Shown here piece by piece: positions 48,001 to 59,965 of a stretch of DNA of 64,000 nucleotides (position 1 is its first letter; each line of letters opens with the position of its first letter). Position numbers and translations under genes: made by a program. The stretch comes from Lates calcarifer. Taxonomy: Eukaryota; Chordata; Actinopteri; Centropomidae. The notes beneath the pieces are model-generated. The model did not search any database. It was not told the origin of the DNA and saw only the letters and a program-made list of their open reading frames with translations. The stretch covers positions 5,227,143 through 5,291,142 of the forward strand of contig NC_066844.1 of assembly GCF_001640805.2 (NCBI RefSeq), written 5' to 3'.

Positions 48001-49234
48001 TTTCTTTCTCTTTGCCTGTTCCTCTGTCTTCTTCATCAGTCTTCATTACCTTCTGAAACCTGCCTACATCCTGTGTTTGTCAGTACTGTATGTTTGTATT
48101 CATGTCTATTCTATTATATGTTTGTATGTTTTCTGCAAGTTTGCATCTATGTTTTATTCATATTTTCTACTCTCCAGACACCTCATTAGTGTTTGTGTAT
48201 TCTGTGTGCATGTATTTAAAGCAGAGCTGCATGATGGTGCACATTCTCAAATCAGACTAATTAAAATCAACATAATGTTGACTCATAGACAATGACTGTG
48301 ACATGTTTGTACCCACACTTAGAAGAGGACAGATGATTTAAGGTTGATACAGTTCTTTTAAATTATCTATGTATTTTTATGCTTTTGAATAAAATAAACA
48401 TCAGTGCTTCAGTAGAATTGATATGTTTTTGAAAATCATCAAAAGTCAGCAATGAAAGTAAATATCTTGTTTGACAGCTCTGATATATGCGTGTTTGTCA
48501 CAGTAATAGAACTGTGAACAGAGGTAAGACTGTTTGGGCCTTTGAACTTCTGAAAACACGTCATTGTTATTCTGGCCACGTCAGAGTTGAGGCTGTTTGT
48601 ACAGTGTCACAGGGAGTCCTGTAAGACGTTTCAGATGGATTATAACTCTATACTGCTTTCATAGGTTTCATTATAAAGCCTATTTACATGACATAATGTA
48701 GCCAGGAACTTGTATGCACAGGCTTTCATTGCAAACAGTTCCATAGCACCACTCAAAAGAGGTGCTATGGATGCATTTTAATGTTTTCTCAGTCTAGCGT
48801 TCAGCAGCTGCAGTGTATGCTTTACTGTGTGTTGGCAAAGACATTTTTTAGCATTATATTCTATATTTATTCAGAGGGGGCCAGATGCTTGAGTCAAGAT
48901 AACAAATCTACCCAACTGTGCCATGAATTTGTGTGAGAGTAAAAAAACAAGATGTGGGTAGAAGCTTTCAAAGGATTGTTTCTTTAACATATATATATCA
49001 TCAATAGTCCATTCTCCAAAACAAGAGCCTTGATTAGATATGCTAATGAATAAAACATTTGGATGGCAGGGATTGTGCATGTTGAAGACTTTTTGACTTG
49101 TCCCTGTAGGTTTCCCCACCGTATCACGAAACAGAGATGCCTACCAGTCCATTGACCAACAGGATGAGTCCTCCAGCCCAGCAAATCCCTTCAACCAGGC
49201 CCAGAACAGCAACCCAGGAGGCCGCACATACTGA
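42042..49234 (+). CDS. agtrap: Type-1 angiotensin II receptor-associated protein (ATRAP)
   Basis: Five coding exons: 42042-42068, 43270-43304, 43517-43625, 44824-45022, 49110-49234. They total 495 nt (164 residues; human 159), with all junction phases consistent. The start MEIPAINLK matches human MELPAVNLK. Hydrophobic segments lie at about 10-27, 36-47, 56-77 and 93-109, as expected for this small multi-pass protein of endosomes and plasma membrane. Conserved blocks include VWAIAQRDSIDA, GMAILSLLLKP and YQMYRERGG; the cytosolic tail has RDAYQSID. Known role: binds the AT1 receptor C-terminus and promotes its internalisation, damping angiotensin signalling. It lies downstream of draxin in the same orientation, as in human. 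Confidence 0.96.
43373..43391 (+). repeat. Short (CA)n repeat in agtrap intron 2
   Basis: About nine CA units following a poly(T) run at 43322-43336. Confidence 0.85.
47772..47845 (+). other. agtrap: Candidate alternative last exon of agtrap
   Basis: A strong acceptor (pyrimidine-rich tract ending TTTGACCTCTCAG) precedes an open segment that joins the phase-1 donor of the exon ending at 45022 in frame. It would encode 24 residues starting DLETSVDSR and ending SAFIGRRY, then TGA at 47843-47845. It would replace the usual tail and give a protein of 147 residues. A poly(A) signal (AATAAA, 48388-48393) lies downstream and before the usual last exon. It is a prediction from splice geometry, with no homology support available here. 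Confidence 0.45.
48388..48393 (+). terminator. Poly(A) signal within agtrap intron 4
   Basis: AATAAA (in GAATAAAATAAAC), about 540 bp after the candidate alternative stop and 720 bp before the standard last exon. Confidence 0.4.
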
Positions 49235-49512
49235 GAGAACCAGGGGGTGAATAATACAGCGTTTTCCTCTGACTTTTTATGCAACAGTGCCGTGGTCAGG
49301 GACAATTTTTACAGTCGACTCCACATCGGTCCATTTGTTTTGTGTAGTTGGTCTGCTGCAGATTGCAGCACTGAAAACAAATTGAAAACCGTTATAGTGG
49401 TAAATCATTAATTCTGTGTGGGTTTTAGAACGAAATGTGGCGTAATTAAACCCTTTTTAATTTTTTCTTCAAAGGTGGGAATGTTTTTTGCTGAGCGGGC
49501 ACATCATTGCTG

Positions 49513-49518
49513 AATAAA
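49513..49518 (+). terminator. agtrap poly(A) signal
   Basis: AATAAA about 280 bp after the agtrap stop codon, the first hexamer in the 3' UTR. Confidence 0.7.
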
Positions 49519-49724
49519 TGCAGAGGAAAAACTGCGCTACCACTCCCATGCTGTTTTTACCGGTTACTATTTTTAGTGGAAAGATGTGGAATGGAACTCT
49601 TGTGTTTGCAGGAGTTTTGTTAGGTTACTTTTTCCAAGTGAGTCATTTTTTTTTTTGTTTTTGTTTTATTAATGTTACAGACAATAAGAGTCACATGTGT
49701 TTCTCTTTGTGTTCTGTAAATTAT

Positions 49725-50135
49725 TAAACCTGCAGTGCGGAACTTTTGTCTCCCCCTTCTGGCAATGAGAGGAATTACAATCAACATTTGTCCTCACCAT
49801 CGATTGCTATGCTTTTTAGACTATAATCTGTCCTTTAAATGCAGAGTTTCTTTTTTTTATCTGGAGCATCAGATAACTTTTTTTTTGTTTTTTCTGCCAT
49901 ACTCTGACCATCTCAGTCCCTCTCCTCAGTCTGGTAAACCAGTCATTAATGATTGATGTATCATGCATCGCTAGCCAGTGCAGAAATGGCGCCACAGACA
50001 CCTGATGTAAAATTCTGGTGCACTGTAAATACAGAGAGATTTACCTGGTGCTCATAGGCTTTAATCAGCATTGTGTGAACTCATTCTGCAATGGCTTGAA
50101 TGTAACAGAATGTAAAGTCCCGCACTCCAGCTTTA
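49725..50135. mobile_element. MITE-like element just downstream of agtrap
   Basis: The terminal inverted repeats are readable over 22 bp. TAAACCTGCAGTGCGGAACT begins the left end at 49725. The right end at 50114-50135, reversed, begins TAAAGCTGGAGTGCGGGACT. Length is about 411 bp and it is non-coding. The terminus resembles a common fish hAT-like MITE. I did not find a clear target-site duplication. Confidence 0.75.
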
Positions 50136-50139
50136 AGTA

Positions 50140-53100
50140 CTCACGTATGCAGTATGTAATTATTATTTCCAGTTAGTCTTTGCTTTACGACACAACAATG
50201 TGTAAAGCAGTGGACGGTTCTTAATACAACAGTGTCATGCCTTAGTAAGAAGCTACCTTGTGCCTTTGTACTTCAACTAATAAGAGCTGTGAAATCCTTT
50301 GACTAAGTTGAAGACATGATGACCAAAATTGAAGTTCTGTTCATTTATTCTTGATGTTGATCTATGCAAAACCCATGGTAAGACCTATAGTCATACTTCG
50401 CACTGCCACTATGAAAAAAAAAAAGAGAAATGTTGAGATTTTTTTCAAGTGATTCAGTAATGATCGGCTTTGTGTGTACCTCATTTCAAATGTAGCTTTA
50501 TTACAAACATTTCACAACACTCATTTGTAACGTAAATCCTCTATCAATAAATTGCCGACCTCATACTGTCAGCTGTTGATCTGTTACGTTCTGAATACGT
50601 TCCTACTGTGCATCAGTAGATATCAGACTTTGTTTTTACATCACAAATGTTGAATGAAGGGTTTAAAACCTTGAAATATTCACAGCAGCGCTGTCATTAG
50701 TGCTCAGTGAACATTGAATAATATGGCACATCATTCATTGAACATTGTACGTAGTGTGCACTCTCACTTTAAGTGTGTAAATTACATAAGTTATAGCGGT
50801 TAGAGGGTACAGAAAGCGCGCACTGTGGCTGCAGAGTTTACTGAGCGATTGCATCATTTTGGATTTTTTTACAGTCAGTTCTCTTTTTGAAAAAGTAACA
50901 AGTTCAAAGTTCCTGTTTTGAAATCACAATGGATTTCCATGACACAACAGAGATGTGGTAATTGTTGGTTACCTTAGGTCACCTTACTTGCTTTTTATAC
51001 CTCATCTAATTATGCCTCAATCAATGTATTGCACTGAGATGCAGTAGCCTAGTTCCACACCCGTTGAGCATTCCCATACTAAATCACTGCAGTAGCACAT
51101 AATGTCCACTTACAGCTCTGTGTGATAACTTGGAGACAAGATCAGAATCTGCAACTTCAAGTATATGAGTATAACGAGACACCTGCACAAAGGTTTTGTA
51201 ACTCTATCCATAATAAAGATAATTTTAAAAACTGCATTTTTGCACCAGTACTACTGTATTTAGGAGTAGGCATGTTGTTTCAGCATTTCCTGAAGAGGTG
51301 GGCAGGTCCTTAAGTAAGCTTTCAGCTGCAGTGGTTTCAGCTTAATGACACTTGTTCTTGTTCAAAAATAAATAAATAAATAAAATACTTAAAAAGGCAC
51401 AAGGTAAGACTATGTTAAAGATACAAAGACTACTTACTGGTTACTGCTATTCATACTGTAATCATGTTGTCTTTAAGTTCAAGGATGAAAAATGTAGACT
51501 GAATGTTTTCACTGCAGCTCTGTCTTAATCTTGATCTTGATTTTTTCCAAATGTTTTTTCTATGACTGATCACATTTGCCACATTTTGTTTTGGTTTTCC
51601 ACCATGAGAGTGTTTGTCCTTGCTTAATTCAAGGTCAGTACTGATGTGAAGTATTGTTTTTTTTTTTTTAATTTCTATTTGTCAAATAAGCTTTTCTATG
51701 CTGGTTGACTAAAAAGTATTTACTGTATATGACATTCAGTTATTCAAGCCATTTTGAGATTGGCTGCTCACTCGTGTCCATGCAAGCTTTCAGATTTTTC
51801 TCTCCCCACCTTTTTTCTCTGGTATTTTTTTATTCTTCCTCTCTATCTAACACCTCTGTTTACTCTCAGCCTGCTTCTCTCAAAGATCACTTTATCTCCC
51901 TGCTTTTATTTATCCAGCCAGACAAAACATTTATCTTCCCGCCGTTCCCCTCCTCTACCCCTTTTTTTGCACTCCACTGTGCATTTTCCCAGAGACATAC
52001 CACCTTCAGTCTTAACCCATTTTAAATGAGAGCCAAAACTTGTCAAAACTCAACCTCCAGGTTCAATACAAACTACAAAAGCACCTGTAACTGACTTAAA
52101 ATTACACAATTATGAAACAAGCTTCAAACAAGCTGAAGGTTCAAGATTTATCTGCTGCCTCTTGCATTGCAGATATAACAGGTAATTAGAGCGACTGTAC
52201 TGTATGCACCTGCGATGTGAAAACACCTGATTTTCATATTTCACCCACACATACGCCAGATGAAAACAAGTGTTACTCAATAAATTACATGAAGTATTGA
52301 AGTAGTGCCCACAGAATGCAGCCTAGGTTTGTGTCCCTGATGGCTTTCATTATAGGGAGCCAGTAACTCTGGTTAGCCTGAATGGTCTATTGTGCTCAAG
52401 TGTGTAGGCTGTGGAGCCACAGACCCTTGAGGTAACAGCCTTGTCATCTGTTTATATATAGTGGAGCCTCCAGGGCCTCTTAGAAAGAAAGCTTGAATGG
52501 AAATTTTATTACTGCAGCAGCAACAGCAGCAATCTTGTACACATTCATATGTATAAACACATACTAGCATTCCCCCTGACTGTACCACAACCACTATATG
52601 TTCAACACCTCAGAGTACAGGCCCAGTCATTGCAGTTCAAATATCAACCATGTTTTGATGTCAGTCTGTGTGGATCAAAGAAGTAGAGCAACAATGTTAT
52701 ACTGAGAATCCATTCAGCTTATTCTTTGGAGGGAATCTAATAATTGATTATTGTGGACGCATGTTCATGTACATCTTAACACAAAGATGTTTGGGGTGTA
52801 GTCTAGGTGAGAGAGGTTGAGGGAAAAGTAGTATGTCAAAAAAGGAAACTACTTGGATTGGATATTGGCTTGGAGCATCTTGCAGCTAAATTGAGTGCTT
52901 TATTCAATGGGTTCATAATTTAATTACATTTCCTAAAAAAAATATAGAGAATCATTTTTATCATCTTCTTGACAGTTCATTGTTTAAAAGACACTTGAAA
53001 TAAACAACTGTAAAATTAACACAACCAAACTCCCAACCAAAAAATGAAGAATTTTTAGGTTGCAGAGTCAGTTTGTATTGACCTGTTCACATCTACAGTA

Positions 53101-53260
53101 TACAGTATTGGTATACTGCTGATCAGCCGATAGGGCTGTAAGTCCATGATGCTGAATGAATCAGATACTGCAGACATTATTGCAAAAACCCAAGTGTAAA
53201 AGGGGAAACACATTTATATGTTGCAGTAATATGCCAAGAACCTTTAGCAAGTTTCTTAAG
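50140..53260. other. agtrap-rnf207 spacer, first part; no gene seen
   Basis: AT-rich sequence with no recognisable exon. It includes an (AAAT)n run at 51367-51384, a T-rich then pyrimidine-rich stretch at 51650-52020 that makes spurious Phe/Ser-rich frames, and a short CAG-like run near 52514. Confidence 0.5.
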
Positions 53261-53289
53261 AATTGGAATTCAAGTTAATTTGTTTTTTT

Positions 53290-53640
53290 CGGCTCAGGCA
53301 GCTCATGATTCCTGTCATGCTCCACCCACCCACCAGATGTCCTCAGACTTTCCTCCTGCTCCCAGATTCACCTGCTCACCTGTTTCCAATTCCCAATCAC
53401 TGGAGCCTCCCCGCCTTCCTACACACCTGTTCCTCATTCCCTCATTTACTCCCCTGTATTTCTTACCTGTCAGTTGTCAGACTCTCATTCCTGCTATATT
53501 TCTTGCTACCTGTGTTTATGTGTTTGTTACCAGTCTACTTGTCTGTTTGTAAGCCAGGGTCCTCATCATTTACACTATTAAATTAAATTGCACCAGCCTG
53601 CCTGTGCTCCTACCACCAGCTGTGACAGGGCTGAGATGTT
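53290..53640 (+). repeat. Probable retroelement-derived repeat
   Basis: Pyrimidine-rich sequence in the order CACCTGCTCACCTGTTTCCA, CACACCTGTTCCTCATTCCC, CCAGCCTGCCTGTGCTCCTA and an end CTGTGACAGG. This resembles the 3' portion of a dispersed fish retroelement and is similar in style to the minus-strand repeat at 31.9-32.3 kb. Confidence 0.5.
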
Positions 53641-53864
53641 TTAGTAATGAGGCCAAATTAGCCAAAAGCAGGGTAACAGAATTATGTGTTAAAATATTCA
53701 CAATAATCAGTGTTTTTTTTTTCTTCATTTTTTTTCCACACTGAACCTTGTTGTGTTTTCTTTCTTTCCTATTGTGAGAGTGTGTGGGAAAGGTCTTAAT
53801 TAGTGGGCAACCTGTGTTAATGATTCATTTGTGCAGAGCTCCTGACCAGAATGGGAGGCTGTGG

Positions 53865-54000
53865 CTGTAAAGAGGGAAAAAAAAGGGAGGGGAGCGGTGA
53901 GGAGGAATGATAGAGGAAGAGGATGGTGGGGGTGAAGGTGGCGAGGGAAAAGAAAGGAGGTGGGGGAGGGGAAGGAGGAGGAGAAGGGTATGGCCAGCAG
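53865..54000 (+). repeat. Polypurine tract
   Basis: About 135 bp almost entirely of A and G with GGAGG and GAGGA subrepeats. Confidence 0.85.
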
Positions 54001-55599
54001 CCCAATAAGCTGTTGATTAATAAGGAGCTGCTGGGCTACCTCTCCTGAGCCTCACATGCATGCAGGTTTGACACATCCTCGGGCTCACACCTGTGATTCC
54101 TCAGAGTCAAGGACATGCTCACTTGCTGCCATTGTTGTTCGATGCAATAAAAGGAACTCAATTTGTCAGCTCTGCCATTGCATTAGTGACAATCCCTGGA
54201 GAGGTTTTGAAAGAATGAGTGTGTGGGTTTCAGACTTCCAATACAATCAGATGTGTCTTATTTACTGCATCTAGAGGTGAACAATATCTCTGAAATCAAA
54301 TTGGCCAGCAGATTGTTTTAAAGGGGTTTATGTTGTTTATTCCTGAGAAGAGCTGTGACAATGAAACTAACAACATTTACTCCTTTATGATTTCACATAG
54401 AAAATCCACTGGACATATGACAATTGATTTGGCTGTGGTGCCTAAGATAAATAATGGCTCAAATAACATCATGATTTCATATTTGCTGCAACTTTCTTGT
54501 CGCATTCGGCCTATTTATCAAGACAAACAATCAATACCACAATCTTAATTCACAATGTAAAAATAATATAGACTATTACACTCATAGTTGTGGAAGATTT
54601 ACCTTGGTATTGCTTTTTTTTCTTATTATTTTTCTTTCTTTGTTTCAATATTTTTTTCTCTGCTATTTCTTCACTCTCTCCTCTAACCAACCCCCACTGT
54701 TTTTTTTCTTGATTCTCAGAGAAGACAAACTCAGAATAAACTAGTCCTCCAGACTGTGCCCAGACTCCCAAAATGTCTGCATATTTAAATATTTTTAAAT
54801 AAATAAATACAAAGCAAAATGCAAATAGCATGTTTTCTCCCTCACACTTCCAGATGTAGGCTGAGTGGATGGGAATAAAAAATATGACCCTGAGAACTGC
54901 TGGGGTCAAATTGAAACCCTTGGTTATGACTCCTGGGTCAATTATACAGCATGTAGGCAGTGAGTGATTAAAAAATATTGACATGCCTTGACCTACACTT
55001 CTGTATTTAAGTTTAGATGCACAGGAGAAAGAATCGGTCCTTGTCTGGATGGGAAGTGATGGAGTCTCCCTATCTTAAACATCTCATTCAACCCCCACCT
55101 GGTCTCTGGAGCTGTTTGGTGGCCAACAGTAGGAAAACTACAAGAAACAGTCATGCTCGAAACCTCCTCAAACATAAAAGCAGTGTTCACACATGAAATT
55201 GATTCAGGAATGACATTTTTATGCCTCAAGCATCTTCAGTCCCTTGGGAGGGCTCCCTCAACACCTGACCTTTTCACACTCTGGCCTGGTGCATCTGTCA
55301 GTGGTGATAACGGCATCAAAATTGATTCCAATTACCCTCCTGGTCCACAGCAGCCAGCAGAGAGGGGGTCAACAAATCTCTCACCATTAGGCAAAAAACT
55401 GCTTAGTTTTAGTTTTTGAAATTTCAACACTGTACAAAAAAACGCTGCATCTTGTCTCTTGGGGGTCTTTCCTTGAAGGAGGTAAATAAAGCTGGACTAC
55501 TGTGAAAAGTCTGACTTAAGTTAACCTAAACAGTTAAGTCCAATCCACAAAGCCAATTAGAGCTCACAATCAAAGTTGCTGCATGTGTACAGTTTTAAA

Positions 55600-55805
55600 C
55601 CCTAGACTTTGCAGGGCAAGTGGGTGAGTGTGTGGGTTGTTCATTAATTGCAGGGTTGACGGTTTAATACCTGGCCACATGTTGAAGTGTCCTTGAGCAA
55701 GACACTGAACTCCAAGTTGCCCACTGTGGTACAGCCCATGTTTTGCATTGTAGCTCTCTGCCATCAGAGAATGAAATTGTGAAGCAAGTTTTGAAGCGTT
55801 GAGGA
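55600..55805 (+). repeat. Teleost SINE-like repeat (AAGTGTCCTTGAGCAAGACA-type)
   Basis: Contains GCAGGGTTGACGGTTTAATA, CACATGTTGAAGTGTCCTTG and AGCAAGACACTGAACTCCAA, in the order of a widespread fish repeat. The GGTTTAATACC phrase resembles a degenerate tRNA-like B box, so a SINE head is possible. Confidence 0.65.
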
Positions 55806-57024
55806 TTGGGCCAGAAATGAAAATACTGTCAGGCAAAAAGCATGTCCACAAACGAAACCAAGGATAATATTTAGTAGTAGTCTTGCCTTCAAAGGTTCAA
55901 GAGCAGCGTGGAATGTATTTTAGTCATAACTGTGAAAAACTGGTGTGTGTCTAAGCTCATGTCAGATAACTTTATTTTTTTATCATTATATTTTATTTAG
56001 AAACTGTCTTAAAAATACATCTGTGTTTGAGAGTTAGAGCCAGAAAACTGGCCTCAGAATATGGGTTAAAGGGATTATCCAGTGATTATGTTTTATATTT
56101 CCTTAAAGTTTGAGGACTTGAGGGACACAGATTGAAAAACAGAACTAACACAGAGGCAGCAGAGGCTGAGATATCCAGGTTTTTAGTCCCTAGTGAGTGC
56201 TGTGCTCCTAAAACACTGTATCCTGCACATCCCATATTGCAATGAAAGATGACTTTCATTAAACCTTTTCACAGTCAGTGTCCTTGTCTTTCAAACTCCA
56301 CACGTCCGGTCTGTAACAGGTTTTCTGTAATAAATCTGTAATCACCAAAACCAAACTGAGATGACTTCACTAACACGTTTGACAAAGTTTGAGAAAATCC
56401 ATGTCTTTCCTTGAATTTAAGCTCTACACATCCAGTTAACTCACTAAGTCTCATAGGCTCTCGTCATCTTTTAAAGCTCCCATCCATAAACCAAACATAA
56501 AAATCTAAAGAAATATATTAAGCCTGTAAATCTGTCTGCAGGTCTGTAAGCACAGAACTGTAGTTTTGCATGTAGCACGATAAAGACTCTCAACTGTAAT
56601 TTCATCCTCATTATACAACTATTTGTGGATTTATCTCAATCTGCTCTATCTGCTCCAATTGTATTCTTTTTAATGTTATACTCTTTCATTTCTTCAGTGA
56701 CCCAATTTTTCCACAGAGATCATTAAACTTTCATTTTATCTTATCTTTATCTTTCTCTTCTATGAAGACTTTAGAGTTTAAAAAATGAAACCTTGGAGGC
56801 AGGGTTCTTCCTTTTACTATATCCTCTGTAAGTGTCGACACTGGCGCCTGCTGTAAAGTGAACGGAGCCAAAGGTGTGTTCTGTCTTAATTGTTAAACAA
56901 ATGAGAACCATCTCTCTATGAACTTTGCCTCCAAATGTGCTATGTCTTTACAAAAAAAAAAAAAAACTTCTGAGTTTTATTTTCCCCCTCAAGCAATATT
57001 TGAGGGAGTCCAGCAGAGACCCAG

Positions 57025-57030
57025 TGAGAG

Positions 57031-57061
<31 letters not shown>

Positions 57062-57072
57062 GGGAGAGAGAG
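57025..57072 (+). repeat. (GA)n microsatellite
   Basis: An interrupted GA repeat of about 48 bp. It generates artificial Arg-Glu frames. Confidence 0.9.
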
Positions 57073-57079
57073 AATAATG

Positions 57080-58750
57080 AACAGTGAACATGGACCTGGT
57101 AGTTCGATGAGTACAGATGATGAATGACCATGGGGAGGGTATACAGGACCAGAGCACAGGCACAGCCATTTGTTACTCTGCTGTCACAAATGTATTTTTA
57201 ATGAATCTGCACCTCTGACTCCTCTCCAGAGCAGGACTGTTCCTTAAGGCCAGCGTGACCCCAATATTTCCAGTGAAGCAGTGGCTCTGAACAAACCCAC
57301 TTTAGCTCCAGCAGCGTAATGTAAATAACCTTCTCCTTCTGTTTGCTGAAGCCATCAGTCTAGCTCCTCATTATTATCCTTACCTGTGCTGAGAATAGGG
57401 GCTGTTCCTGTCTCTGAGCTAGAAGCAGGTGGGGAGGTTTCACCTTGAATTGCTCCTGTGTACTAAACTCTGTGTTCCTCAAAGATGTTGTTTTTCTTGG
57501 CAGACTAAAAAGACCTTCAAAAAAAGCTTTTACAGTCGGCAACACTAACTCCTGACATCATTTCAAATTCAAATTTTTCTGGTGATGTATGGCAGCTCCT
57601 GTAGATCACCCTGTCTTTGCAGTAGTAGGGTAAATACCTTTCCGTTCCACTTTAAAATACCATCTATTTAAAATACCAACGTGATTAATTAAGAAGAACA
57701 TTCATGAGAGAGAGGAGAAGAGGGGGAGGTAAGAGAGGGGGAATATTACCTGTTTTTTTTCCTTTAGGGCAAACGCCTTAAAGCATGCTGCTGACAATGA
57801 CGTGTGATAAAGTCGAGAGGCAAATCAAGACAAATATATTCCCAGCAGCAGTACATAGCTCTGCTCTTTGGTTGGCTGGGATATTGAGGATGAGTGTGGA
57901 GTCTAAAAAACTTGGAGATCGGGGGTAAGGCAAGCATGGTAGCATTCACATACCTCTGCAATTCCATTTTTTCACCTCTTGCACATACATGTAGAAACTG
58001 CAGGGAGAAAAAGAAACATGCTGCAGACACCATCCTGGAAAAGACTGCTACATTTTGGAGGGGACTGATGCGTGAGATGACACACATGACACAAATCAAC
58101 ATGTGACCTATGCTGACACCCAGAATGACACACACATCATTGCATTTTCTGTTTTCCATCTGCGCTGTCACACTGAACAATCTTCTGAGGAATCGGACCT
58201 GGGCAGTCATTCATCATCAGGCTCCAGCCTCCAAAAAAAATGTTTTATGCAAAGAACAGATACTGCAGAAAAGCAATTCTACACACACTATAGAAAAAAG
58301 ACAAAGAAGAGCAATGATTCACACTCTCAGCATACTTATCGCTTTAACAGTCAAAGCACAAACACAACAACAAAAGGCAATCTGGAGAAATAAGATTATT
58401 CTCTCTGTTCTCTCATTACAGCAGATCCCTGGCTCTTAAATAACGCCAAAGCAATTCCTTATGATATTGTTATCTTTCTCCTCTTTGCACAAGGAGGCTT
58501 TCCGTGTCAGGCTCTGACAGCTGTGAGTCTTTGACCTCCATGCATGTGCACACAGTTAGTGTCTATCCAGCAGCTTACCTTGGAGCTGTTGACAGCTCCC
58601 CGCTGCTGAGGAAATGTTATGTACAGTATCTGGACAGCTGAAGAAGTCACATACCATCCTGGGCTTGTTATAGTTGATTTAAGGCACATTGCTCCAGGGG
58701 GCCAAGGAGGGGAGAGGGAGAGGGACAGAAATCAAATGACATGTGTTTAT
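57080..58750. other. Spacer 3' of rnf207; no gene seen
   Basis: No recognisable exon on either strand. The 148-codon minus frame at 57764-58210 has no family signature. Part of this stretch should be the rnf207 3' UTR. A TTTATT near 56976 (AATAAA on the minus strand) is a distant candidate poly(A) signal. Confidence 0.45.
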
Positions 58751-58759
58751 GAAGGCATC

Positions 58760-59931
58760 TCATTGTGGCTGGACGTCTCCATGGGGCCCCTCTGCCTGAC
58801 TGGACGATTGGTTTGACAGAGCTCTCCCCGATTCGAGGATCAGTGGGCGGTTGTTCTTGTCTCTGTCTTGGTCTGAGACACAGGTCTGGCTGTCACTGTC
58901 AACCAAAATAAATGAGGATCTTCACTCCAAAATTCAACACATACCATAGACACACATTAGACTTTCGTTACAAACATTTCTGCTACTACTAAACCTGGGA
59001 CAGTTTTTGACTATGATTTTGCCATTCACACAATAATATCCAGCCCATATGTATTCATATTGTACCATATCACTTATTACAGTGATAAAACAAGACTTGT
59101 CACTAAAGAACATATGTAGATCTAAATACTTAGCTTTTTCTTCCCTGGCTGTGCAAATTAAATGAGTCACAAAAGGTTTTCTCCCTAAATCACAACTCAT
59201 ATCTTATATGTATATATGTATATCTACAGCTGGAGGAAATCTTGTTGGAGACATTTTACTAAAAAGTGCAGCTCTTCAGTCATCATATAAGGTCTCTGTG
59301 GCTAATGGTAATGTACCTAAATCTACAGAAACTTCATGCACAACTAAATATCTCAAACATATTGTTAAATTCTGCTTAACATGAGGCTTTACATATAGAA
59401 AAACTTTGGGTGTTCAAGGCATATGTCGGTACCTGTCATGACTTTCCTTTGCTACTGAGCTGTCCTCATAGATTTTCAGCATTGTTTCTGTGCGGTCATC
59501 ATGGTGCTCTTTAGGCTCCTGAAACCTGGGAAATTATATTGTAAAAATATTTTGAAATATGATCATTTTCTTTAGTTACCAGTGCTATTAAAAGATAAGT
59601 CTATTTTTCTTGCTCAACAAATTCCTCAAAAAAGAACAAAAGCAACAATACATAAGTTTGTTTCTCTGTACTTTCTGACTTCCTCAGTAAGCCCACTGGC
59701 TCCTACTGAAGATGCACATTTTAAAGGTGCTATAATTAAGTTTTTGCTATTGCTACATAGCCAGTGTTATCAGTAATGACAAAACATGTCATCCAGTACA
59801 ACAACAGTGCTTATTTTGTTTGGTGACAATAATTGTGAAAAAATATTCAATAAAAGCTGTGAACAACTGTTGACAGGACATACAACACATTTCTGTAGTT
59901 GTTACTTTCTTTATCCACTCCCCTGACTGTA

Positions 59932-59965
<34 letters not shown>

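Noticed and set aside
54550..54984. 144-codon minus frame with Lys-rich part
   Set aside because: Low-complexity T-rich DNA, no family signature and no splice context.
57764..58210. 148-codon minus frame downstream of rnf207
   Set aside because: No match to the rnf207 tail or to another family; it overlaps plus-strand frames of similar length.
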